From Beaufortia kweichowensis (lineage: Eukaryota; Chordata; Actinopteri; Cypriniformes; Gastromyzontidae), in NCBI GenBank assembly GCA_019155185.1, contig CM032818.1, forward strand, positions 1,595,433 to 1,659,432: a stretch of DNA of 64,000 nucleotides. The letters are read 5' to 3'. The notes beneath the pieces were generated by a model. The model did not search any database and was not told the origin of the DNA. It worked only from the letters and a program-made list of their open reading frames with translations. This document shows positions 17,715-61,494 of the stretch, piece by piece (within the stretch, counting starts at the first letter, position 1; the number at the start of each line of letters is the position of its first letter). The translations under genes were made by a program, and so were the position numbers.

Positions 17715-18780
17715 ATGGAGAGGTCCATCAGATCTGCGCTGGTGTTCGTGGCAGTTTCCATACTCATCTGCTGTCAACCTACAGACGCCTGGTACAAGCA
17801 GTCCACCGGTCCGAGCTATTATTCCGTTGGGAGAGCCTCGGGTTTGCTCTCCGGGATCCGGAGATCGCCGTACGTGCGCAGATCTGAGACAGATCCAACG
17901 ATGGACAGCAGCGAGACCCCCGGCGTCTCCAACAGCGTGATGCCCGACTTGAGCAGCAGACAAACTTCAGTTCTTAAAAACATGGTAAATGCAGTTTTTT
18001 GGGGGTACACTTATATTATTTTTATAAGTCATATTGTATGCTTAACATACAATAGTGCATGTACATTCAAATATGAATATAAATACACGAATCTGTTTAA
18101 GGGCATGTTTATTACAACTTCATTGAATGTGCGTAAAGTGTTTACAAACAATAATACTTAACGGATCAGATATTTATCTATAGTCATTTATGAAAACTGA
18201 TTTTTTTTAAAACTCTTTTAATGCAGGTCTATATTATATATTGCGCATGGTATTATGTAATAATGTTTGGTAATGTCATTCATTTTTTGCGCGTTCTTTG
18301 ACATCAAATTTGAAAGCAGTATTGCAGAGAAAACCAGATATTATCATGCAATATCATGTAGTTTTAATAAAACAGTAAAAAAGAAATACAAAAGTCTTGC
18401 TCTCCAAAGATAAAGAACTTAAAATTCAGAATTTTCGCACAGAATTCGAATTGAAAAGTTTTATGGAAATGTTTACACTTCCAGAAAGAAAAAGATAATT
18501 TATTGACATTTTATATTTTAGCATTGATCCTTTTAGGATGATGCTTTAAGAATACATTTAAAGTCATATTAATTCAATCTAATTAGGACTTGTAAGTAAA
18601 ATGATCGCATGTAACAGCCATTAATGTTAAACTGTGATGTATTTCCCCCAGGCTATTTGCGTAAAGGACATCTCTCCAAACCTGCAGAGCTGTGAGCTGG
18701 TTCAGGACGGGTCGAGCACGTTTCGGTGCAAAGCAGACGTGTTGCTTTCTCTGGACTCGCTGGACTGCTTCACCTCCTGA
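17715..18780 (+). CDS. npb: Prepro-neuropeptide B
   Basis: Two exons, 17715-17984 and 18652-18780, join in phase to 132 residues. Residues 1-25 are a hydrophobic signal peptide ending PTDA. The mature peptide starts [15 protein letters not shown] at residue 26 and runs 29 residues to SPYV, followed by an Arg-Arg processing site. That length matches NPB-29 and keeps the family's WYK start and the GLLSG and RRSPY elements. NPB is secreted and signals through NPBWR1/2-type Gi-coupled receptors in feeding, pain and endocrine control. Exon 2 encodes a conserved four-cysteine tail (AICVKDIS... to ...DCFTS) of unknown role. In-frame ATGs at 17685 and 17700 would add residues before the signal peptide; I prefer 17715 because it gives a compact signal sequence. 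A polyadenylation signal AATAAA is at 18941. Confidence 0.95.
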
Positions 18781-18940
18781 AAAGAGCGCATCTCCGTCCC
18801 TCCCCAACCCAAAATCTCTTCCATTTCAGGAGTATTTACAGTTAAGGCAGTGAGGCGCGCTGTTGACATTGAATGTTTACTTGAGTCACACCAGGGATGT
18901 TCAATGCTTCTTGTAAAGATCTACCTTCCTGCAAAATTAA

Positions 18941-18946
18941 AATAAA
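18941..18946 (+). terminator. Polyadenylation signal of npb
   Basis: AATAAA, 161 bases after the npb stop codon, in sequence that has turned AT-rich. Confidence 0.65.
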
Positions 18947-18949
18947 AAC

Positions 18950-20453
18950 CTGTCTGCAGTGATGCACTAATGCAAAAATTAATCGACATTATTTAAAGTA
19001 ATTTAAACAAAAATCACCACAGCTTGGGACGCATTGAACTAGTGTATAATTTGACATTATCGACAAAAATATAGAAAATACTGAAAAAGTACAGTTATTT
19101 ATAGTCACTGATATATTGTTCATCATTACCTCCTTGTAATTTTTAAGAAAACCGAAACCTCACGATCAAAGTGACGCAATTTTCTATACAATTACGCATA
19201 GATTAAACAACAAACGCACTATAACCTCAAGTGAAGCGGAATCAATTCAAAGTCACGCAGCTTTCAGTGTGAACACATGCGAGACTTCAATTAGCAGGTT
19301 CAGCTGTTTTTAATTCGAGTTTGGTCTAGATTTTGCAGGAAACCAGATCTCCAATGGCACTTCTGAGCACCCCTGGTTCACACAACACAGTTCGCTGCTA
19401 TTTAACAGGAAATCCAAAAAAACAAAATCTAGAAGATTCTTTGTTACCCCCTGGTGCCCACTCATCCCTGTACCTATTTAAACATATATTAAATGTTCAT
19501 AAGAGTTCACTGTTATAAGCATAAAGTTTAAAAGATGTTTTCTTTATTTTATTAAACTTGACAGATATACTGTTCATCTTGTGTGCGTTTGTGTTGATGT
19601 GAATATAAAAAGTATCTGGTTGTCAAGAACAAATTGTCAAAGAAGTGTTTAATAACTTATATTCACAGTGGTTTGCATTTAAAAAAAGTGACTTCAATTA
19701 CACAAAAGTGGGATTTAAATAATAACATGTATACGTGTAATAAATGGAAGACAACATTACAAACAAAAACAAAAATATGCTTTTTTTCTAGATGAAAAGC
19801 CAACATAACTCTTGCTACAGCCTGATATGATTTTTCTTCATACAGATATTATGTATATTTGTCTGTCTCACTTGACAAAGACATTTAGGATCAAACCAGC
19901 ACCAAAAGAAATTCCAGTAACGTATGTGAGAGAAAAAGACGAAGGTTTCAGTTGTAGAGACCAAAGGATTTGAACGTCTACAAAAGAGCAGCACTGTATC
20001 ACAAATACATTAATATAAGATGCAGACATGATTAATATGCAAAAGAAATCTTTGAAGACGTTACTTTGAAAGATAAATGTTACTTTCTTTAGTGATGATA
20101 AACCCTGGTAACAAACACACAAAAGAAGAGCCAGATGCTATTTGTGAGATTTGTGAGCGGGTCGACCGCCCACATGGACAATCAACCTCAATCCTGCAAA
20201 AATCAAGCCACGTCCTGCAGGTATAACTTGCTGGTTTCCAATGTAGATGTTGGATTTAATCCAGTAAAACACACTGCCAAAGTGTAATGCATGGTACGGA
20301 TGAATAATTATTGAACATTACGATCAATTATTTGCCATCAGAGCATTGCATATAATAAATAAATCATCAGCACTATAAACAGGCCATTTCACTGACCACG
20401 CCATTGTCCATAAATCTCAATTTTCAGTTCTGTCTGTGGAACGGTTCCACCGT
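18950..20453. other. Convergent npb-gnav1 interval and probable gnav1 3' UTR
   Basis: npb (plus) and gnav1 (minus) converge here. The right part is presumably the gnav1 3' UTR, whose stop codon is at 20454-20456. No supported ORF, RNA gene or structured repeat is seen. Confidence 0.5.
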
Positions 20454-38941
<18,488 letters not shown>

Positions 38942-39122
38942 ATCCAGAGCTCATGTCTTTCCCATAGAAAGCTAAAGAACCGGCAGAAAGTCCGGGATCA
39001 CGACGGGAAACGAACGCGTAACATCGCGGCGCGCGCGCTCATCGAAAGTTCATGCGTAAAAACGCACCAAAGTGAACCGATCGGACGCAAAGGGTTTTTT
39101 TCTTTTTGGGAGAGATCTTACT

Positions 39123-39191
<69 letters not shown>

Positions 39192-39420
39192 GGATGGTCC
39201 CGATCGTACAGGAGGAAAGAGAAAAAAGTTTCAAATGTGTCTGTTCCCGGTTACTGTCGGCAGACGCGGCGGTTGTTGCTTCGCAAAATTGTGTTCAATG
39301 AGATTTAATCTGATCACTTTCTACAGTAATAACACACTTCCCATTAACTCTTGACATATATATGTCCAAATGTCGCCTACAGATCAAGTCTTTAGAGGTG
39401 TCTGCTTCAGCTCGTCCCTG
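38942..39420 (-). promoter_or_regulatory. gnav1 upstream region with CpG-rich block and (GA)n tract
   Basis: Sequence just upstream of the gnav1 ATG is CpG-rich (for example around 39000-39060), consistent with a promoter or 5' UTR. A 62-base uninterrupted GA run occupies 39126-39187, so the transcribed strand would carry (CT)n if the leader extends that far. No TATA box is evident. Confidence 0.45.
39126..39187 (+). repeat. (GA)n microsatellite in the gnav1 5' region
   Basis: Uninterrupted GA dinucleotides about 185 bases upstream of the gnav1 start codon. Confidence 0.97.
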
Positions 39421-41469
39421 AAGAAGGAAGTGACGTGATATTTGTGGAACTTTGTCACCTGAGATGGGTTTTGTTCAAGGATTCCAGCTAAATATTTGGC
39501 TTTTCAGGGAAGTCTATCTAGAAATGAAATGAAATGAAATAAGCATACCTAAACAATAAAGTAAAAATTAAACATTTTTTAAATGTCAAACATTTAAACA
39601 TTATATGTAAACATTTATAATGTCAAACAAAGTATTAATTCAAATAAAATAACTTAAAATAAGTGAAACAATATATTAAAGAAGCAGTTAAATACGTTAA
39701 TGTAACAATAAAATGTATAACCAAAAATCAAAACAAAAATATTCATTCAGATATATTGAAAACATAAGTGATTTAAAACATAAATATAAAACGTTTACCA
39801 AAACAAAGCAATAAAGTATAATAATATAACAATTAAACTTTAATAAAATATATAAAATATAATGTGCAAATAATCCAATATCAAATCAAATTTGAGTGAC
39901 ATATAAAATATAAAAGTTAAACAACGTATGAAAAAAACGTGATGAAACAAAATAGAAAATATTAGGATGTGATATTTATCAGCTATAATGAAAATACAGT
40001 AAAACTTTTACACCCTAACATAAAAATAGTAATTGCTGACAAAAGTGATATCAAGTAAATAAACTATTTGCAAGACAATCAATTGTCCTGAATCTGTCCT
40101 CGTTTTTTATTCACGCAAAAAAAAAGACTTTCATAATAGGATGAGACTTTTATAAATATAAATATAAATGGAGACTGGTTGATACGTACGTAATGTATAA
40201 ATCCTGTTGTCTAAATAAAGAAGAAAATTCTGTTTTAGGTAGTCTATTGTATGTAAATGAGCTGTTATGATTTGCTAACTTCCTCTCATTGAAATGAGTA
40301 ACAAGCATGTGTTGAAGAGTCATGTCAATGTTCTCATGATTCTGACACAAATACTTATATACTTAAATAATAGTCAATGAATAGTTTTGAAACAGTTTTA
40401 TTGCAAAAAAATTGCAATCTGTTCTTATTTATGACATGGATTAACAGTTTATGATGAGATCAATTAAACTGAAAAGATTGTCTAATGACATAAACATTCA
40501 GTGTTTCACAAGTACGTTTAGAATTGGTCACTTAACATTCCTGCTCACATCTACAACATTAAATTAGTGTTTCATCTGTATTTTTCTTCACAGCAATTAA
40601 TTGTAAATGTTCAGGAAGTGTTAAAAACAAAGAAAATACACTCTGATGTTAATTTAAAAACAGGCATCAAACTGCTTAAAAACAAGATAAAAGATACATA
40701 AACGTTTTCAAAGTTTGACGTTGGGCAGCTGGGGTGAGAATATTTTTGTTGCTTGCACGACGTTAAAAACTAGCTGTGGCGGTCGTACATCATAGCGACC
40801 GCATCTTCGCACTGATGTCTAGATACCACCTGAGGTCAAAGGTCAAACTTTCTTTTGGTCGTGACTTTGATGACATCACAGGAATCTACGATTCGCTCGG
40901 GTGGACGAAGTTGATATCAAGAGAAAAAGGGAGAAAAACAAGCTCATTTTTAAGATAATTTAAAATGACAATATTTTCATAATGCAATATTTCTATTTTT
41001 TTCATTATGCAATATTTCTATTTTTTCATTTTGGGCTAAAATGTACATACACAAATTAAAAAGTTTCTAGTGTTGCTGGAAAATTTCAACACAACATCCC
41101 AAAAAGCAAGTATGCATACTAAGATTACCAAACTTTAGAAAAAGCATTTCTTCATATCACATTCCTCCAGAGAGAGACTGCTTATCTGCAGATATTTGTA
41201 CAGATGTATGTCAAATGAAATACTAAACGTTAAAATGACCGTTTTCTTGTCACCTTCACAGCACCAAAAACTTCCCGAACGTTTGTGTGTTTCTCCCGTT
41301 CAGAGAGGACGTTATCCAACCCATCGGGTACCATAACAACTCCCAGGCACAATAAAGTGCTTTTGTTTTAAGATCGAGCTTTGGGGTGGGCTGAGGGAAA
41401 TGGGTCAGGGGTTCTAAATGGTTCGTCTGGTTCTAAGATGAAGGCTTATGGAAAGTTTGCTTCGCAGAG
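39421..41469. other. gnav1-pcyt2 interval, including probable pcyt2 3' UTR
   Basis: Mostly very AT-rich sequence with no supported gene. A short (GAAAT)n run is at about 39520-39541. The segment nearest 41469 is the pcyt2 3' UTR by position. A GC-richer patch at about 40725-40925 has no coding match and could be part of that UTR. Confidence 0.45.
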
Positions 41470-48827
<7,358 letters not shown>

Positions 48828-50035
48828 GTTTAATGTTAAAAACTCTCGATTAAAAGAGACGGTACCGCACACTGAGTCGGCGAAAACCCGGTAAAGTCAC
48901 TACGCCCTTTCCAGATGCCAAGCGAATGTGCGCGATGTTGATGACGCAACGCTCACGCAGACACGCCTCCTCGCCTTGACCCTTCCCCTATGCGTTGGTT
49001 TGGGAAGTGACGTCAGATATGTGTCGAGAAAAAAGTCCCTGAATAAAACATTTTGCTTTTTACATTTATTTATAGAGATTTATTATTAAATTCTTAATAA
49101 GACTATATTAATAAAACAAATTTAATTATTTAAAAATACTGATTTTTTATTTGTTAGTAATTTTTTGTATTGGTGTTGTAATTCGTTTATTTATTTACGA
49201 TAATCTTTTTTTTTAAATGTTCTAATAACTTTCTTTCTTTATTACAGAACAACACATAATTTCTGAAAAGGAAATAAATAAATTTGTTTGTTTACATATG
49301 TGTATATTACGTATTTCCTACATTTTTTCTGTTAAATCATGATGATGATTTAAATAATTGTCATTATTTTTATAATTTTTACTATAAAAATAGTAAATTC
49401 TACTATTTTATGGTATTTTTACTATTTGATAGTGAAAATAGCATTAGTAAATATAATTTATTTGCATTTAATGTTGGGTGTTTTTTACCCAAATGTAAAA
49501 ATGTTGTGTTTATGATTGTATATACCATGATTATAATAATACATAATAAAATTATAAATCATAAAAGGAGCTTTTATCATGCTTTTGCAAGTCAGTCCTG
49601 CAGGTGGCGCTGTAGATACTTGCACACGTCTTCAAGTAGAATGCCTTGGTCTCAATATGAAATATTTTTATTTAGCTGAGCAGGACACACTTCAACATGA
49701 TACGTTTGACACAATGGTGGCACAAGTAAATTTTCAGTTTTTCCTGAGTATTTCATGCGTTCACCTGAGTTTTCAACATGTTCCTTCAATGTCTCACACA
49801 TAGAAAATCATAAAAAAATATTTAAATTTTCCATATAACTTACACTCATGGGAGAATAAATAATATAATAATAATAACTACAGTGCTCAAATGTTAAAAA
49901 ATACACTTAAATTAAAAATACATTATAGTAATATGGCTTTGGATTTCTAGAGGTTTGGCTTTAAGCGATATGGCTTTCATTCATTTGATGACTGAAGGCC
50001 CTTCAAGATCCAGTTTTAGGCCTTTTAGTTCTTCA
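48828..50035. other. pcyt2 promoter flank and gcg downstream flank
   Basis: 48830-49000 is CpG-rich and is the likely pcyt2 promoter or leader. From 49050 the sequence is AT-rich without a supported gene. The right end, about 49850-50035, would hold the 3' UTR of the long gcg transcript. Confidence 0.5.
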
Positions 50036-52634
50036 TCAATTCCCGGACCGTTTTCCACTACAAAAGAAAGAAATGTTTAATCTTTCTCAGCTAAAGCCAG
50101 TGACACTTTTTCATCAAAACTTGATATATTTAATCACAATAAAGGATTTTTACCTCGCTCCTGATGTCTTTGAGTTCATCACCCATTGTAAGTATTCCTT
50201 AGCAGCAATGCTGTCCAAAACCTTGTTGACATCACTGGTAAAACTGCCGTCTACATGCCTCCTGCGGGGCAGATCTGCACCTCTGTTGCCTGCAACGCTG
50301 GATACATACGACACAATTTATCAGCACAAAATCATGATCATTAAATCATAGACTGTAGTCAGGTAGATAATTAGTCTAAGCGTGCACCGAGTTTGACCAT
50401 GTAAACATTTCTGTAGCGTGTATTTTATGTTTATGGACACAGTATTTGAAATGAAAAGTCGCTATTTTTAGTCACATGGGGTCGTATGTTAATGAGCATG
50501 TTCATGATGCCATCACTTTGTATTTGCATTCTGTCTAGTGTTGGCACTTTACATCTGTTTTGTTTGTTTCTGACTTAATTTAGCCAAATAAAGTTAAACT
50601 AAACTTCTCTCACTTACATATTTCACATTTCTGTTGTCAGACAATAAAGTCCACATGCACATGAAACTTGACTCTATTTACTTTGTTAGCGCACATTTTG
50701 TGTTTAATTAACACATCATTTCATAGTGAACAATTCATCCATGCAAGTCGGTTCTTGCAAAAAATTGGGGTCACTAAAAGGGGTTTAAAAAGTCACCAAA
50801 TCTAGCGACAAATTCTCAACTATGCAACACTGCACAGATAATCGGTTAGTTTATTAGTATTGAAATATATGACATTGATTCTTAGTGTAAGCCACGCCCC
50901 AATCCAATACTTAAATCTGATTGGTTAATGTAAACATAATTCCTGAAACACATCTGATTTGGCAAAATCACTCATTTAATTTGAGTTGCATAAATAGAAA
51001 GAAGATTTGTTGGAGATGTCTGGAGATGTTTGTTTGATTAGTTTAGAAATAGAAGAAATTTTGGCACAAATAGCAGAAAGATAACCAGAACCACACAGCC
51101 CAGTTTCAGCGTGATTTATTAGCAATAGCTTTAGTGTGTTAAAAGCAATCAAGCAACCGGTTATTTTTCACACACACACATACACACACACTCGCTTTTG
51201 TCTTTATTTGCATCTCTTTCTTAATCTATAAGCCATTGAAGGTGTCACTAAGCATTGAAGCCTACTGTTGTTTGGGCTGTCCTGATTTCAGCCAGGCGAC
51301 AAAATTCTGGGCGGCCTGGTCCTGCAGGTACGAGCTGATGTCACTGGTGTATGTGCCTTCAGCGTGACGTCTGGATGGACCACTGAGGAGAAAAGAGAGG
51401 GATCGTGTTTATAATTATACATGAAATGTATTGTGTTTCTTTAAGAAGAGTCATTGGGTAAGGTTAGGTAGGGTAAGTGTTAGGGTTTGACCTTTATACC
51501 AAATATTTTTTATTTAAATGTTATATACATATATAAAAAGAATTCATAAAATTATTATTATGTTTGAAATTATTTTATAATTACCATTTTTAAATTATTA
51601 TTATGTTGTCATAAACCTATTAGGAATATACAATATTTTAAAATATTATAAAAATATAATTTTGTGTAATTTTTAACTCTCATGTACAACATGTTTTTTA
51701 TTTCTACTATCACAACACTTTTTTATTGGTATCATATTTGTTAACGTTAGTAAATGCATTAGCTAACAATAATCAATATAGTTCATCAGCATTTATTAAT
51801 CTTTGTTAATGTTAGTTAATGCCAATACAATTGTTCATATTAGTGCATTAACAAATGTAACTTTTGATTTAAAAAATGTATTTATAAATGCTGAAATTAA
51901 CATGAACTAAGATTTATAAATGCTGTAGAAGTATTATTCATTATTCATATAACTAATGTTAACAAATATACACCTTTAGCATTTACTATCTAAATGTTTT
52001 TGTTATACTTTTATCTACTATAACCACCTTGTACTATAATTGTTCGTACCCGTTTCTCTTGGAGTTCATGAGCCACTGAACAAAATCTTGTGCTCTTCTT
52101 GTCTCCAGGTATTTGCTGTAGTCGTTTGAGAACGTTCCCTCTGAATGTCTCTTTACGGTGGTGAAGTCTTGACCTCTCGGTAGAAGATTTTCTACTGTCT
52201 CTGTGCTACAGGTGAAGAAACGTTAAGTCAGTATGATTGTGCACACCCAATAAATAATGACAAACCGTGAAGACTTTATAACTAATACCTATAACTAACA
52301 CTGTTGAAGTACTTCTATTAAACATTTACACATATACACAGTGGCCAAATAATTATTTACAAAGGTTAATGAAAACTAAATGCTTTTATTGTTTTATTGT
52401 GTAACATTGGACACGCACTTGGAAACTCATTTATCAGTAACGAAAGTTATTTTAAAACGTTCAGTCTATGTTTCTGGTCTGTATCTCTGATAAGACCATA
52501 CAGACGCCCATAGATTATGTGTGGGACCACGAGGATTTCTCTTACCTTGTGATGTCATCTTGTAGTGGAGCACAAATGCTGTTCTGAACAAAGAGGAGAA
52601 AAAGAAGACCAGCAAGAACTTGGACACCCTTCAT
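50036..52634 (-). CDS. gcg: Proglucagon, long isoform including GLP-2
   Basis: A predicted alternative form: 52546-52634, 52050-52205, 51266-51382, 50154-50297 and 50036-50057, giving 175 residues. The third exon ends at an internal donor CA|GTAGGC, whose first bases overlap the stop codon of the short form. It joins in phase to an acceptor at 50298 (CCAG) and reads through a linker ending in three arginines (residues 132-134) into a GLP-2 peptide starting [16 protein letters not shown] at residue 135. The peptide ends ...TSGAS-GKR, an amidation-type processing site, then stops after SGN. An alternative acceptor six bases further (TTGCAG) would be out of frame. Fish are known to make GLP-2 by such intestine-type splicing. 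Exon 2 (phase 2) could also join this exon directly, skipping GLP-1. Isoform use is inferred, not seen. Whether this is the a or b paralogue is unresolved. Confidence 0.75.
51160..51195 (+). repeat. Short (CA)n run, gcg intron 3
   Basis: 'cacacacacatacacacacac' with one interruption, about 70 bases downstream of the short-form stop codon on the gene strand. Confidence 0.8.
51262..52634 (-). CDS. gcg: Proglucagon, short isoform (glucagon and GLP-1)
   Basis: Exons 52546-52634, 52050-52205 and 51262-51382 encode 121 residues. The signal peptide is residues 1 to about 22 ([16 protein letters not shown]...). Glucagon is [20 protein letters not shown]... at residues 50-78, exactly 29 residues, bounded by Lys-Arg on both sides. 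GLP-1 begins [15 protein letters not shown] at residue 88 after Arg-Arg and runs to a TAG stop after ...PKQQ. Glucagon raises blood glucose through its GPCR; fish GLP-1 acts similarly. This is the pancreatic-type message. dpp4, whose enzyme trims GLP-1-type peptides after Ala2, lies immediately upstream, as in other vertebrates. Confidence 0.95.
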
Positions 52635-53942
52635 TTTGAGTTTACACAAACACGTCCTGTAAAAATACATACAAAAATATCATAATTATAAGATTACCAC
52701 AAAGACAAACCAACCCAACATCAAAGTCCTTCATTAAAAACTTACCAAAAGATGGAATGATGGATGGATACTGTATGAAGATGAATATGTGCTTGTTCCC
52801 GGTTGCCAGATGTTCTTCTCCTACTTCTTCTTCTGTTGGTTTCGTGGCCTCTTCCCAAACCTGTGGGTTTATATAGCTGGACTGGGTGGGCCGTCCTGCT
52901 TTGATAGCGCACATACACACACATTCAGCTCATTCATTAGTATCAGTCCATTACCTGCTCTGGATGAAACTCATCCTGTGTTTGTTTAAACAGAGAGACG
53001 TGCCAAAGTACTGCCAGATAAGAGCTTTTCTAGAGGTGTGAAAAACAGAATGGACGCTTCGCAAATAAAAGAAGAGAAAAATAACGTGTGAAGTGATACC
53101 ATAGACGAAAACGCTGAGATTTAGGGAATTTTTTTATTTCCCAAAAGACTTTGCACATAATGTCTATGTGATTTGATTATTATTTAGATGCTGTAAAGAT
53201 GAAATAGATGACCATCTAAACGTTCCCAGAATATTTAAATCTTAAATTGGTAAAATGAGAACGTTTCAATAACATTGTCACATACTTTTGACTATGTTCC
53301 TTTTTCCTTTTATTTAATTTTATTGTTAAAACATGCTTAGATGCTTTTATCCAAAGCGACTTGCAGTGCATTTAATACATGGATTTTATCACTTTGAATA
53401 GTAGAAATGATACAGAGATATAAAAATGTAAATAAATCACAGTCAAATGAGCATATCTGTGCAGTTTATTAAGATCTGAAAATATCTTGAATACGTATCA
53501 TATTAACATTGAAAGGCACAATAAATACTCACACACTAAATACTTGATCCTAAAAAATATATTTTCCCAACTCAAAGATGCTCAAAAAGTCACATGAACA
53601 TTTTTTGTTTAAAAACCAAAAAGATTAGCTGGATCATCAAGCTTTGTGTACATTCATGTATATTTAGTCATTTATCAAGATAATACTTTCCTCTTTCTTA
53701 TTGCTAACTGACATTGGATTAAACATGAGGTTTTGTTGTTTTGGGACAAATTTGTGACTCAGCTGTTCAAAATGTACATTTGGAGTTTCCTAAACTGATA
53801 CAAGCATTATGTGTCCATTATTACATCACAGTAGAGTAGCTTGACAGATTCTCGTACACGTGTGACATGTGTAAGTGCATGAACAAGTCTGAACCGCTGA
53901 TTTAACGCTGAAGGCTCTGGGTGGTCGAGAGAGTTCACGAGT
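52635..53942. other. gcg upstream region and dpp4 3' flank
   Basis: Includes the gcg 5' leader and promoter, probably at 52640-53050, with a first non-coding exon likely but not placed. The dpp4 3' UTR, to the left of 53943, is also included. 53335-53405 carries a fish SINE-like remnant (separate entry). There are no coding frames with support. Confidence 0.45.
53335..53405 (+). repeat. SINE-derived remnant
   Basis: Contains 'gcttttatccaaagcgactt', a word I recall as the conserved part of very widespread teleost SINE-like repeats. No tRNA-like head is recognisable, so this is a fragment. Confidence 0.5.

Positions 53943-61494
<7,552 letters not shown>

Noticed and set aside
17588..17887. 99-residue plus-strand ORF overlapping npb
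   Set aside because: Wrong frame over npb exon 1; the npb frame has a signal peptide and the mature neuropeptide.
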